A model generated the notes under the pieces. That model was given only the letters and a program-made list of their open reading frames with translations. It ran no database searches and had not been told where the DNA came from. A program made the position numbers and the translations under genes. Shown here piece by piece: positions 22,557-35,348 of a stretch of 64,000 nucleotides of DNA. Source of the stretch: Mercenaria mercenaria (lineage: Eukaryota > Mollusca > Bivalvia > Venerida > Veneridae); contig NC_069371.1 of the NCBI RefSeq assembly GCF_021730395.1, positions 3,720,001 to 3,784,000 on the forward strand. Reading direction: 5' to 3'. Numbering within the stretch: position 1 is the stretch's first letter; every line of letters starts with the position of its first letter.

Positions 22557-22843
22557 TCAGGACGACCAGTGATATCTCTCTATGGTTATTCCAAAGCACA
22601 CGTCCTTCGCATTTTTTTCTTGCGATAGCGTATATTCACTGGTAAAAAGGAAAGATGTAGTTCCTTACATACGGATTTATGTGTTGCAAATAAATTTAGT
22701 TTTATAAAGATAACTTCTCAAAATCTTGTTCAAGAACCTTCCCTGTACAGAATGACCGCATGTCCAGCAACCGGACAAGGCCATTTAGGTACCCAATCAT
22801 TATCTTGCTATTAGAAAATATATTGTTTTTAATAAGTTGTATA

Positions 22844-24283
22844 ACAAGAGGACCATGATGGTCCTGAATCGCTCACCTGTCCCCACATGACCCAGTTTTG
22901 AACTGAGTATGACGTCGTTTTTTCTATTATTTGACATAGTGACCTAGTTTTTGAGCTCATGTGACCCAGTTTTGGACCTGACCTAGATATCATCAAGATA
23001 AGAATTCTGACCAATTTTCATGAAGATCCATTGAAAAATATGACCTTTAGAGGTCACAAGGTTTTTCTATTATCTGACCCAATGACCTAGTTTTTGAACG
23101 CATGTGACCCAGTTTTGAACTTGAACTAGATATCATCAAGATTAACAATCAGACCAACTTTCATACAGATCCCATGAAAAATATGGCCTCTAGAGAGTCA
23201 CAAGTTTTTTTATCATTTGACCTACTGACCTAGTTTTTGACCACAGTTGATCCAGTTTCGAACTTGACCTAGATATCATCAAGATGAACAATCAGACCAA
23301 CTTTCATACAGATCCCATGAAAAATATGGCCTCTAGAGAGGTCACAAGATTTTTTTATTAGTTGACCTACTGACCTAGTTTTTGAAGGCACGTGACCCAG
23401 TTTCAAACTTGACCTAGATATCATCAAGGTAAACATTCTGACCAATTTTCATGAAGAGCCATTGAAAGGTATGGCCTCTAGAGAGGTCACAAGGTTTTTC
23501 TATTTTTATATCTACTGACCTAGTTTTTGACTGCACGTGACCCAGTTTCGAACTTGACCTATATATCATCAAGATGAACATTCAGACCAACTTTCATACA
23601 GATCCCATGAAAAATATGACCTCTAGAGAGGTCACAAGGCTTTTTAATTATTTGACCTACTGACCTAGTTTTTGACCACAGTTGACCCAACTTCGAACTT
23701 GACCTAGATATCATCAAGCTGAACATTCAGACCAACTTTCATACAGATCCCATGAAAAATATGGCCTCTAGAGAGGTCACAAGTTTTTTTATTATTTGAC
23801 CTACTGACCTAGTTTTTGAAGGCACGTGATCCAGTTTCGAACTTGACCTAGATATCATCAAGTTGAACATTCTGACCAACTTCCATGAAGATCTATTGAA
23901 AAATATGGCCTCTAGAGAGTTCACAAGGTTTTTCTATTTTTAGACCTACTGATCTAGTTTTGGACTGCACGAGATCCAGTTTCTAACTTGACCTAAATAT
24001 CATCAAGGTGAACATTCTGACCAACTTCCATGAAGATCTATGAAAAATATGGCCTCTAGAGAGTTCACAGGGTTTTTCTAGTTTTGGACCGCACATGACC
24101 CAGTTTCGAACTTGTCCTAGATATCATCAAGGTGAACATTCTGACCAACTTTCATAAAGATCCCATGAAAAATGTGACCTCTAGAATGGTCACAAGCAAA
24201 AGTTTACGGACGCACGGACGGACAACGGACGCAGCACGATCACAAAAGCTCATCTTGTCACTTTGTGACAGGTGAGCTAAAAA
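22844..24283 (+). mobile_element. Minisatellite-cored element R2 (HINE/pearl-like)
   Basis: The head is ACAAGAG plus the hairpin GGACCATGATGGTCC, then TGAATCGCTCACCT. The core is about nine units of roughly 144 bp (GACCTACTGACCTAGTTTTT, CTAGATATCATCAAG, GGCCTCTAGAGAGGTCACAA). A distinct last unit (AATGTGACCTCTAGAATGG, then AAAAGTTTACGG) leads to a CpG-rich box (CGGACGCACGGACGGAC). The 3' hairpin is GTCAC-TTT-GTGAC within AGCTCATCT...AGGTGAGCT, then AAAAA. No coding capacity. By layout it is a complete non-autonomous Helentron-type element (inference). Confidence 0.85.
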
Positions 24284-24780
24284 TACTTTACGATCAACAC
24301 GCAGCACTCATGTTAGCACTCAGCCCATTGCTATATACTGTGTGTGAAAAATAAATAATAATCCTCATTTAATGAGGTGAAAAGAACACACATTATGTAA
24401 TTATGGGCGTCATTTGGCCTGTCTCATGAACTACTTATGCGTTTCTTGTCAGACTTTCACAAAGTTTTGTGAGATGAAAGGCCAAAACTCTTGATTCAGA
24501 GCTTTGGAAGTTGAAAAGTTCTGTCAACTGTTGATGCGAATATAGGAGCATTATCTGTAGAGAAAAGGCTATACAACGAGAGAAGCTATGAATACCAACC
24601 AAGCACATTGGTCAAAGTAAAAAAGGTTCGTACCCTGTCCAGGAATCACTTCTGTTCCTTTTATCCGCACAGATGCAACACAGACGTACCAAAACAAAAT
24701 TGATAAATGTCTTTCATTTCAGTAGAGAATAGTTTAAAAAGCACATTGTGATTCAAATGTTTAAAAAACTAAATATGTTA
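24284..24780. other. Spacer between elements R2 and R3
   Basis: No gene recognised. Confidence 0.4.
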
Positions 24781-26639
24781 ACAAGAGGACCATGATGGTC
24801 CTGAATCGCTCACCTCTTCCCACATGACCCAGTTTTGAGTATGACGTCGTTTTTTCTATTATTGACCTATTGACCTAGTTTTCGAAGGTATGTGACCCTG
24901 TTTTGAAATTTACCTAGATATCATCAAGGTGAACATTCTCACTAATTTTCATGAAGATCTCATGAAAAATATGGCCTCTAGAGAGGTCACAAGGTTTTTC
25001 TATTTTTATACCTACTGGCCTAGTTTTTGACCGCACGTGACCCAGTTTCAAAACTGACCTAGATATCATCAAGGTGAACATTCAGATCAATTTTCATGAA
25101 GATCCATTGAAAAATATGGCCTCTAGAGAGGTCAAAATTTTTTCTAATTTTAGACCTACTGACCTAGTTTTTGACCGCAGTTGACCCAGTTTCAAACTTG
25201 ACCTAGATATCATCAAGATGAACATTCAGACCAACTTTCATACAGATCCCATGAAAAGTATGGCCTCTAGAGAGGTCACAAGGTTTTTTTTATTATTTGA
25301 CCTACTGACCTAGTTTTTTATGGCATGTGACCCAGTTTCAAATTCAACTTAGATATCAAGGTGAACATTCTGACCAATTTTCATGAAGATCCATTCAAGG
25401 GTATGGCCTCTAGAGAGGTCAAAAGATTTTTCTATTTCAAGACCTACTGACATAGTTTTTGATCGCAGTTGACCCAGTTTCAAACTTGATCTATATATCA
25501 TCAAGATAAACATTCAGACCAACTTTCATACAGATCCCATGAAAAATATGGCCTCTAGAGGGGTCACGTTTTTTCATTATTTGACCTACTGACCTAGTTT
25601 TTGAAGGCACATGACCCACTTTCGAACTTGACCTAGATATCATCAAGATGAACATTCTGACCAATTTTTATGGAGATCCATTCACAAGTATGGCCTCTAG
25701 AGAGGTCACAAAGTTTTGCTATTTTTAGACCTACTGACCTAGTTTTTGACGGCACATGACCCTGTTTTGAACTTGACCTAGATATCATCAAGATGAACAT
25801 TCAGACCAAAATTCATACAGATCCCATGAAAAAGGCCTCTAGAGAGGTCACAAGGTTTTTCTATTATTTGACCTACTGACCTAGTTTTTGATGGCACGTG
25901 ACCCACTTTCGAACTTGACCTAGATATCATCAAGGTGAACATTCTGACCAATTTTCATAAAGATCTCATGAAATATATGGCCTCTAGAGAGGTCACAAGG
26001 TTTTTCTATTTTTAGACTTACTAACCTAGTTTTTGACTGCATGTGACCCAGTTTTGAACTTGACCTAGATATCATCAAGATGAACATTCAGACCAACTTT
26101 CATACAGATCCCATGAAAAATATGGCCTCTAGAGAGGTCACAAGGTTTTTCTCTTATTTGACTTACTGACCTAGTTTTTGAAGGCACGTGACCCAGTTTC
26201 GAACTTGACCTAGATATCATCAAGAAGAATGTTCTGACTAATTTTCATGACGATCCCATGAAAAATATGACCTCTAGAGAGGTCACAAGGATTTTCTATT
26301 ATTTGACCTACTGACCTAGTTTTTGACCGCAGTTGACCCAGTTTCAAACTGGGCCTAGATATCATCAAGGTGAACATTCTGACCAACTTTCATGAAGATC
26401 CATTGAAAAGTATGGCCTCTAGACAGGTCACAAGGTTTTTCTATTTTTAGACCTACTGACCTTGTTTTTACCGGCACGTGACCCCGTTTCAAACTTGACC
26501 TAGATAGTATCAAGGTGAATATTCTGACCAACTTTCATAAAGATCCCATGAAAAATGTGACCTCTAGAATGGTCACAAGCAAAAGTTTACGGACTGATCA
26601 CAAAAGCTCACCTTGTCACTTTGTGACAGGTGAGCTGAA
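24781..26639 (+). mobile_element. Minisatellite-cored element R3 (HINE/pearl-like)
   Basis: Same head hairpin and termini as R2, with about twelve units of the 144-bp family. The first units carry diagnostic variants (CCTCTTCCCACATGACCC, GTTTTCGAAGGTA, CTACTGGCCTAG) also found in order in R8b. The CpG-rich box is reduced to CGGACTGATCAC, so the usual GACGG repeats are lost. The end reads GAGCTGAAAA. Confidence 0.85.
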
Positions 26640-26730
26640 AAGAGGGAAATTTGGATCAAAATTGGGAGAAAAACACACTTGATAGAAAGCCTAGAAAGGG
26701 GATTACGGCCGAAGGTTGGACCCCAAAACG

Positions 26731-27145
26731 TAAAGAAGAGGGCCATGAAGGCCCTGTATCGCTTCCTTGTCTACTTGTTATGCCAGGTACCCTAGTATCC
26801 AGTTTTACCTAGATTTCATGTAACTCTTATCATGTTTATTTTAAATCTAGTAGAACGTACACCTGCTTTTGACCAAGGTGACCGAGACTCTTTAATGTCA
26901 TCTCGGTTTTATAAAGACAAAAATTCTGACAAAGTAGTGTTAACAAGGTGTTTCTATGATACAGATTAGGCGGAATCTGGAGTGTTAACAAGATTTTCCC
27001 ATGCTTTGACCTAATGACCTAGTTTTTGAACATAGATGTTCCAGTTTTAAAATTTGCCTGGTTTTTTCAGTGACAAACATTCTGACAAAGCTTCATGAAA
27101 ATCGGATAGAAAATGTTCCCTTTAGATAAAAGATATATGCTACCG
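26731..27145 (+). mobile_element. Minisatellite-cored element R4, degenerate 5' part
   Basis: AAGAGGGCCATGAAGGCCCTGTATCGCTTC is a diverged head whose hairpin GGGCC...GGCCC is intact. About two eroded units follow (GACCTAATGACCTAGTTTTTGAAC, CATTCTGACAAAGCTTCATGAAAATCGG). No 3' end is found. Confidence 0.65.
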
Positions 27146-27714
27146 AGTACACACTAGGCATCCACCATAATACATATCTATAATAAAATTGCCGGATTAG
27201 CTAAAATGTATACAAATGACAGCCAGCCTTACATAGATTACCTAGTCTCTCAAATCACATCTAAACCCATTTTCTGGCCTGTATGTCTACTGAATCTCAA
27301 ATCACATTTAGTTTTATTTTGTGAACTGGGTGTCCATTCCACTTGAGCTGTGATATTCCCATCTAAACTTGAAGCCAGTGAAAGAAACCTTTTACATTTT
27401 CAAAACATCATTAATAATGTCTTTTTCATGCCCAAAATGTATTTTCTCATCAAAATCAGTTTCCAAAAATTTTTTTTTTAGAAATTAACCTATTTTTACA
27501 TGGAAATGTAGTCTGTGTTCAGACCCCGTGTTTTGTTCACAGGAGATAACTTCTGAGGCTATTCAAATTTTGTATAATTATGTCCCTTTTCTTCTCAAAA
27601 CATAGATAATTAGAGCCAAGACTGATGAAGTCAGAATATATAATAGAATTATTTTTTCTAAAAAAAAAAAAAAAGATTATCTGGTCAGTAGCCAGACTAA
27701 TGGAAGTGTTGCTT
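27146..27714. other. Non-coding stretch, nothing recognised
   Basis: AT-rich, with a poly(A) tract near 27660-27675. Confidence 0.4.
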
Positions 27715-27935
27715 TTATGCTAATTAAGATGTCCTGAAAGTTTTATAACAATTCAACCACAGTCAAAACTGAATTTTTTAAAATTTGGTGTCAATAATGA
27801 TAGAAAATATACCACAAAAATCGCTTTTCGATGATAAATGCATAACAAATGAAAATATATTCAAAAAGTTCCTATTACCACACTTGCTGGTCTTTAAAAT
27901 AATGAATGACACCAATGGTATTGTTTTATATTTAA
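27715..27935 (+). repeat. Copy B of the unnamed interspersed repeat (pair with 11375-11620)
   Basis: Collinear with copy A through the blocks AGATGTCCTGAAAGTTTTATAAC, CACAAAAATCGCTTTTCGATG, AAAAAGTTCCTATTACCACA and CCAATGGTATTGTTT. It is diverged and non-coding. Confidence 0.6.
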
Positions 27936-28049
27936 AGACAAATTGGGCAAAAACATTGTTATTGGAAAGGTGAAACAACCTAAATCTTATATTTGACCTG
28001 GGTGTTTATTGTGTATAGACTAGCAAACCTATTTCACCTAATCTTAAAG

Positions 28050-28445
28050 GTGGATAATCAGATTTTGGCCATGTAACGGATTTGTTCGAAACTTTAGCAT
28101 CTGATCATTTACACTCATTTATGTTCACTTAACACTTAATACAAATTAGATTTTCACTGGAGGTATTTTTAAAATTTCATTTTCCTATCCTGGTTGCCGA
28201 ACCAAGATAGAGTTATTTTATCATAAGTATAAATTTGATAAACATACTTTGCCTAAGGAAATGTATAAATATTACACATATTGTAATATATTTGTAAAAT
28301 ATTTGCATTAAAAAGTATTTAGATGGAATTCATTAGAAACGCAAGTTTGAAAAATTATTATTACCTCCCTTTGCCTATCCTGGTTGCGCAACCAAGACAG
28401 ATTGGAAATTAATGAATTCAGAAGCTACACACAGCTTTTAAACTT
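28050..28445. repeat. Repeat with two CCTGGTTGCGCAACCAAG-type palindromes
   Basis: TATCCTGGTTGCCGAACCAAGATAG (from 28183) and TATCCTGGTTGCGCAACCAAGACAG (from 28376) are near-identical short palindromes, each preceded by a purine-pyrimidine stretch (TTCATTTT or CTCCCTTTG). The surrounding sequence is AT-rich and non-coding. The boundaries are unclear. Confidence 0.5.
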
Positions 28446-28500
28446 GCATTTTGGTTCAGATTGTTCAATAGTTGATATGTCTATCAAATGCAAATGTAAA

Positions 28501-29518
28501 ACAAGAGCACCGCCTTGCGGGTGCTGACGCTCATCTGATTTTTTTTTGTATAATAGAAATATTGTCCTACCCATGATTTTCTAAGTCTAAAAAGGGCCAT
28601 CATTCTTGCAAAAAGCAGGAGAGAGTTATGTTTCTTGATGTACAGTGTCCACTTATGATTGTGAAAAACTGTTGCAAGTTTTAAAGCAATAGCTTTGATA
28701 GTTTATGAGAAAAGTTGCCTTAAACATAATACTCAACCAAGAAAATGATTTTCTAAGTCCAAAAGGGGCAATAATTATTGCAAAAAGCAGGAAGGAGTTA
28801 TGTTGCTTGCTGTACAGGGTCAGCTTATGATGGTGAACAAGTGTTGCAAGTTTCAAAGCAATAGCTTTGATAGTTTAAGAGAAAAAGTTGACCTAAACAT
28901 AAAACTTAACCAAGAAATCTGATATTTTCTAAGTCCAAAAGGGGCCATAAATCTTGCAAAAAGCAGGATGGAGTTACGTTTCTTGCTGTACAGGGTCAGC
29001 TTATGATGGTGAACAAGTGTTGCAAGTTTCAAAGCAATAGCTTTGATAGTTTAGGATAAAAGCTGACCTAAACATAAAACTTAACCAAGAAAACTGATTT
29101 TCTAAGTCCAAAAGGGGCAATAATTCTTGCAAAAAGCAAGATGGAGTTATGTTTCTTGATGTACAGGGTCTGCTTATGACGGTGAACAAGTATTCCAAGT
29201 TTCAAAGCAATAGCTTTGATAGTTTAGGAGAAAAGTTGACCTAAACATAAAACTTAACCAAGAAATCTGATATTTTCTAAGTACAAAAGGGGCCATAAAT
29301 CTTGCAAAAAGCAAGATGGAGTTATGTTTCTTGCTATACAGGGTCAGCTTATGATGGTGAACAAGTCTTCCAAGTTTCAAAGCAATAGCTTTGATAGTTT
29401 AGGAGAAAAGCTGACCTAAACATAAAACTTAACCAGGCAACGCCGACGCCGACGCCGACAACCGCTCAAGTGATGACAATAACTCATCATTTTTTTTCAA
29501 AAAATCAGATGAGCTAAC
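28501..29518 (+). mobile_element. Minisatellite-cored element R5, distinct core family
   Basis: The head is ACAAGAG plus the hairpin GCACCGC-CTT-GCGGGTGC, then GACGCTCATCTGATTTTTTT. Five units of about 174 bp carry TTTTCTAAGTCCAAAAGGGG, GCAAAAAGCAGGATGGAGTTA and AAGCAATAGCTTTGATAGTTT. The CpG-rich box is GCCGACGCCGACGCCGAC (29442-29459). The 3' end forms a hairpin (ACTCATCATTTTTTT...AAAAAATCAGATGAGCTAA). The core is unrelated to R2/R3, yet the layout is the same. Confidence 0.85.
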
Positions 29519-30835
29519 TAGACATTGTATCGAAATAAAAAGAAATACCCAGCTTTTTATATACTTTCATATTAAAGGGGAGTAATTACAAAATTTTATA
29601 AAAATAATAAAATATACATTTCAAATAGGAATCTAACTCTATGTAATCGGTCTTTTTGTTCCTTAAATAACATTCAGCCAGTATCTTTTTTGGTAAACAC
29701 CCCTTTTAACTGTTAATGGTACTGTCCAAATTGAAAGATGGACAAGTTCATTATAGAAATTTAGCAGGGTAAGGGTATAGAAAATGAAATAACAATATTA
29801 CAAACACAGATTTCAACTATATTTTAATCTTAAAATATATTGGATGGCTATACAAAAATATAAAATATATGCTTCAATAATAATATTGGTATGATACAAA
29901 GACACTTTTAACACATTAACATGTTCAAAGCACTCTGCTGTTTCCATTGTGTAGAGTCAAAAATAATCAAGATTTTAGAATTTAGTGAAAAAATTGCAGA
30001 TAACAATCTTTCATAAACAAACCAGTATTTTGCTAGTTAAGGACATTTAACAGAAATAAAACAACAGAATTCTGATATATCCACATCTTTCTAGCTGTTT
30101 TCGCAGTAAAGAAAAGCCAATGCAAATAGCTCATATTTGCTATGCTTATATTTGCTGCTTCAGTGAGTTCACTAAAGATACATCTTTCCCTCTTTACAAG
30201 AACCACCAGATATTTAGGTTACCCCTTGAAAAATGAAATCATGAAAACTGTATAATAAATTTTGATGCAATTCATACGAACATGTGTAAACGCCAAACAA
30301 AGTCTTCAAAACAGCGGGATGCATATTGCCTGTCATAACCCATTTATTCGTCAGTATGCAAAACTTTCAGGTAAGTAGCTTTATAAGATATAACTGTATC
30401 AGATTCATTGTTTTTATAACCATGAAAGGATTACACACAATTACCAGGTAAAACACCTAGAACAGGTACATGTATACAAAAAGGATAATCATTTTCCAAA
30501 TAACTTGAGTTAAGTATTTTTCTGTATATTTGAAAAATAAGAAACTCCTATTAATAGAAGAATGAAAGCTGTAAACTTGCTGAATTTTGAGAACTTCAGA
30601 AAACAAAGTGCAATATGAGGGCTGAGTGAGAAACTCATGTATCTTGTTCTTTATTTATATACAACTACAAGAGTTTCGAGCTCAGCCCACAAATTATTAT
30701 AGTAAAATCTACAAATAGCCTTATCTACCGGTACTGAATAAGTCACTTAATCAAAAGAATATGTAATGGTTGAGATTTCTGTGAGTGTTTGTGTATCTTC
30801 TGAGAACTTGTACAAGCCAAATTTATGTAATAAGA
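29519..30835. other. Non-coding stretch with a TTAA-MITE fragment
   Basis: 29669-29777 matches the right half of the TTAA-flanked MITE family (GGTAAACACCCCTTTTAAC, GGTACTGTCCAAATT, ATTTAGCAGGGTAAGGG). The rest is AT-rich without genes. It lies beyond the 3' end of PAR-3. Confidence 0.55.
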
Positions 30836-31026
30836 AAAACATACAGAAAATCTCAGTTTCCATGGAAACAAAGACACTGTATTCATGGAAAAAGAAAACA
30901 TGTAGGAACTTGGACACTGTATCCATAGAAACTAACAAACAGTTTCCATGAAACTGCAGACACTACATCCATAGAAATACACAAACACTAAATCCACGGT
31001 ATCACAGACACCATATCCATGGAAAC
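30836..31026. repeat. Degenerate short repeat around CCATGGAAAC
   Basis: About six degenerate units of 30-36 bp with GACACTGTATCCATAGAAAC-type cores. Confidence 0.65.
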
Positions 31027-31351
31027 ATACAATGAGTTAAAAAGGATAAAACCATCACAAGATTAAAGGCACAACCTTTTTCTCTGACAAATTGCACAAA
31101 ATGTGAACTTAGACAAAAACATGTAGATATATCATATGAATGTATAAATACAAAAAAACAGTTGCCAAGCTCAACTTAGGCAATTACTATCAGGCTAAAA
31201 ATTTATATGAACATCTTTACAAATAAAAATCATTATTTTTTTCATTCATTTCACTTTTAGGAATTATAATCGATGCTTTGAACAGATTTTTAAACTTAAT
31301 AGTCAGTACTTTTGTCATTTTGGAGATGAAGTCAAAAGTCTGGTGTATCAC

Positions 31352-31446
31352 ATATACATTCAAAAATGAGTTTTCTGTTTTAAATCATTCAAAAAATCAG
31401 TTTTCTGTTTTAAATCATTCAAAAATCAGTTTTCTGTTTTAAATCA
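31352..31446. repeat. Three-copy 30-33 bp tandem repeat
   Basis: CAGTTTTCTGTTTTAAATCA with ATTCAAAAAAT spacers, repeated three times. Confidence 0.85.
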
Positions 31447-33268
31447 ATATGGATATTAGAACTGTTGTTTTGACAATAATTCTAATATGCTTGTTTCTGT
31501 TAAAACACTCTTAAGCTATAATGATGTCACATTAACGTGCGATGAGGTCGGTCTTTTTGTTGAGACCAAAAAAGAGCCCAACTATATTTCATCTACTGTT
31601 TTAGATTAAGGGCATATTAGAATCAAAATAAAGTACAGCAAAATCGTGTTTTATCTATATTAATACACTCCAAATCGGTTATACGTCGCAAGAATAAATC
31701 ACACGGTCTATGCCCTCGTGAAATTATTCCATGGATGTATAACCTCTTTCTATGTATTCTATGTATTATTAACGTTAAAACAAGTTTTTTCTATACATTA
31801 TTTCTTAATCATAACTTTACTGTTTCACTGATCAGATCTTTTATTGTCATTGATACTCGAGATGTTTGTGAAATCAGCGTGAATACTGACATGAAAGAAT
31901 GCATTGCAGACAGATAGTGCTGCATAGTTACAACAAATACTAGCTTATAACATGACAATCACAACCATGAGTGTAAAGAAAAGAAGGCATCAAAATGCTG
32001 CGAAGTAGGGAAATTGCATTCCGTGTAAAAACATAGAAAATAGATGATCACAACCTTACAAAGGACAGCCTTACACAGCAACAATCTGAGATATGAAGTT
32101 TTGGTGTATATACTGTTGTTTCTAACAGAACAGAGAAGCTGAGATTTAATATTTGTTCCCATATGTGTTGTCTAAATCTCTACAAGAACATTAAATGTTC
32201 ACTGCTTTAAAAGCATTTTACATTCAATACAAGTAAATTTACATTAAAACATTCGTTTTATGCTAGTTTTTGACAAAAGCTAAACAACTGTGCAATCAAA
32301 CATGAGTAAAAGTTTGCTAAATAAGTAAGTTTTGTATTTTATAGTTAATCAAAACAGGAAAAACTCATAACATCACTTTCTGTTTGCCCTAAAACCAAAA
32401 ATGTCTTTTTACATTAAAATAAGAAAGTTCATAAGAAACCTGTGTATCACAAAATTCCTCCATTTACAGCAACATATGTAATATCACTCATCACAACATT
32501 CTTACTGCTTTTTTTAAAAATTAATTCCATGCTGAGATTGTTCTATGACATACATGAAACAAATGTTAAAAGGTTAAAAACGAGAGTTGAGAGTTCCCAT
32601 GCTGCAACAACAGCTCAGGCCTTGTCCAGCAGGTGATTTTAACAAGCATGATTTACTGCTTTTAATAATTTCAAAATGATTTAAATGATATTTCTAAGCT
32701 ATACCACCTCAGAATGCACTAAACCTATTCTGTAATGTAAAAGCGTGCACGCAACTAGCACCTCCTCATTTAAGGCCACACATCCAATGAAGTCTGGCTA
32801 CTCTCTTGATAACTTTATAATTGCTTAAGCATATTTCCATATATCAATAATGACTATTCAAGTAGAAAGACAATCAAATTACACTCACAGTACTGTAGGA
32901 AAAAAACAATTTTGATTTGAAGATCAGTTGCAACTTGAATTTGACTCTTAAATATTGTATTAGATTATTTTAAACACTTCTCAACAAGGGAAATTTGAAA
33001 AGTATTTTTATGAAAACTATGCTCTTCAATCTGGTTCAAGCACAAGTGTGACAAACAACAACTAAAATTATGGAGTTTTGATGAAATCTGCTACTTACAC
33101 AAGTAATGAGCCTATATGGAACAGTTTAGATAGTAATTCCAGACTTGGAGCAAAAATTTCCTTTTTTTCTGAACATTTCAAATAGATCTCATAGCATGTG
33201 TTAGTGTTACTGCAGGAGATCGTGTGACATAGAAATACCACTTGACAACAGGTCAGTATTGTCCACTA
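31447..33268. other. Non-coding stretch, nothing recognised
   Basis: AT-rich. Could be part of a long PAR-3 3' untranslated region or intergenic; the sequence does not decide. Confidence 0.4.
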
Positions 33269-33482
33269 TTAATCCTCATCATGCTGGGCACGACTGATTC
33301 TGCCTTTGCGATCATTGTAGATAATGATCAGCCCTGCACATTCGTGCAGTCTGATCATGATCTGCACTGTTCACCATTCAGTCGGTATCTTTTTGGTAAG
33401 CACCCCTTTTGACAGTTAATGGTACAGTCCAAATTGGAAGATGGACATGTTCATTATAGAAATTTAGCAAGGTAAGGGTTAA
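33269..33482. mobile_element. TTAA-flanked MITE, copy 1
   Basis: It starts TTAATCCTCATCATGCTGGGCA and ends ATTTAGCAAGGTAAGGGTTAA. The body contains GATTCTGCCTTTGCGA, TCAGACTG-type GATCATGATCTGCACTG and GCACCCCTTTTGACAG. Same family as 45451-45663, in opposite orientation. TTAA ends with CC(Y)TTA termini suggest a piggyBac-type non-autonomous element (inference). Confidence 0.75.
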
Positions 33483-34723
33483 GTGATGGGGAGCACTGCC
33501 TGACTTCAATGGGTTCCATGACCCTCCTCTTGATATGCAAGTTACATTGAGTTACCTCCAGTGTACCCTGCTCTCTTGCCAGATGACCTCACTACTTCAC
33601 ATGACCCCCAGCACTTTACACCAACTAGCCAATACAGACCAAGAGATGTGGTCAAAATACTCATAAAAAGGTCTGGAATTACTGTCTAAATTCAGAATCA
33701 ACAGATTTAATTCTACAAATTCAGACAAACATCTATATACCTTAAGAAAATCTCACTGAAGATAAAATCTATTAAGAAAGAAGCATGCAGATCTTGGATA
33801 ATTTCATTATGTAAATATAAAAATTAATCTTGTATACAATTAAGTCAGGTACATGTAAACAATATCATCTTTTTTTTCGTTGTCATCTATTATATTTCAC
33901 CTCACAACCTACTATTCACAAAAATGATACTAATGTATAAACTTTTATAGTTATCTCAGGAACTAACCTTACATAAAAATTGCTACTAAAGTTAGAGTAA
34001 ATTCTTCTAATCTTTAACAGATTCAGAGATCTCATCTATTTCCACTCAAAACTTAAAGGGACATGCCTCTAGGCAGAATGCCAAACTTTCAAATTTCTGT
34101 CGCTTTTCTAAAGATACATTCATAGAAATGCAGATTGGTCAGTATTTATTAGTCAATATTATGTCAGTTTATATTTCATCAGCATGCTTAACTACCTTTC
34201 TGTTATGTTACTTCACAGACTATTCATAAATACTGTGAAACTTCAGTTTTACATTTTACTTATAATTACTGAAAAATGAAAGCATTTCCAAACTTCTGAA
34301 ATAAGATGACATAAACCTGGAGGCATTCTCCTTTAAGAGTATGGTTTGTATAAAAGCAATGTTCTGTAAAGCATCACAAAATGTTTGAACGTTTGGGTTT
34401 GTTAAAATGTAAATACTATAACTTTTAACTTTCAATAATAAAATTGTTTGAACTTTCCTCATTACACCTGCATTTAATTAATAAACTGGAACACTAGCTA
34501 ACAGTATGTTCTGTGAATACAAGATCATGTAATATAATCTTCATCTGCATAATTGTATAAATACAGTTAAATACTGTATAAAAGTAAAATGACCAATTAA
34601 AAATTCATTATTATGAAAAATACAGTTTACTGCTGGGTAATACTTCAATTTTATTTTCAATGACCCTCTAACCTTTTCAGAACATAGTCTAACATTTAAC
34701 ACTGACACAAATAGGTTCTGTTG
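33483..34723. other. PAR-3 3' flank
   Basis: Minus-strand AATAAA (complement TTTATT at 34650-34655) lies about 70 bp after the PAR-3 stop and is a candidate poly(A) signal. No gene is supported in the rest. Confidence 0.45.
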
Positions 34724-35348
34724 TCAGACTTTTGCCGAGTTTGGTTGTTGCGATAAAGATTTCACTGGCCTTTTCCCCGCCACTGACGTGAATACAGGAT
34801 CTCTATATGCATATGATGAGTTACTATAGTTACCACCACTTGGTGGCAGCACTTCCTGTCTAGTCACATGATCTTTATTTGAATTTAAATTAGTTCTATT
34901 CACATTCATATTACCCCTTCTAAGATCATCGTATTCTGCGTAATTCCGTCTATCACTGACAATCACATTTTGTGGTGTCTGCACTCTATGAACCCCTTGA
35001 TAGCTTCCGTTTGCATTTCGGAAATTTGTGTTACGATCATATTCATTAGTTGGTGTCTGACCCCTTTGAATGCCAAAGGGGTGCTGTGGCTGTCTATCTT
35101 GAGAAGGGGTGGGGCCCCGTGGGACCACTGATGAATGCTGCTGCTGTTGATGGTACTGATTATTTTGATGGTGAAAATTCATATCTGTCAATGACGTCTG
35201 CCCTCGCGATGGAGGACGATAGAAGTTACTATATTTAGAAATATTTGAGTCACTAATGAGTCTGGTTCCCTGCGGCTGTATGTCTCTGTAATCCTGATAA
35301 TTACTGGTACCCTGAACAAAATCCGCTGAACCAATCCGACTGTGAGGT
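34724..35348 (-). CDS. PARD3: PAR-3 exon l: C-terminal tail and stop
   Basis: 625 nt (TTCTTTACAG acceptor). Encodes RPHSRIGSADFVQGTSNYQD..., a long Q/N/H/Y-rich disordered region with RGPTPSQD, IQRGQTPTNEY and VHRVQTPQN repeats of a threonine-proline motif, ending KSLSQQPNSAKV and TGA. Phase 2 entry is exact. Confidence 0.92.

Noticed and set aside
22844-26639. CRISPR-like regular spacing of repeats
   Set aside because: Units are 144 bp, similar throughout and without unique spacers. The context is eukaryotic, so these are minisatellite cores.
34256-34462. 68-codon minus-strand frame downstream of PAR-3
   Set aside because: No homology recognised; AT-rich 3' flank, more likely untranslated.
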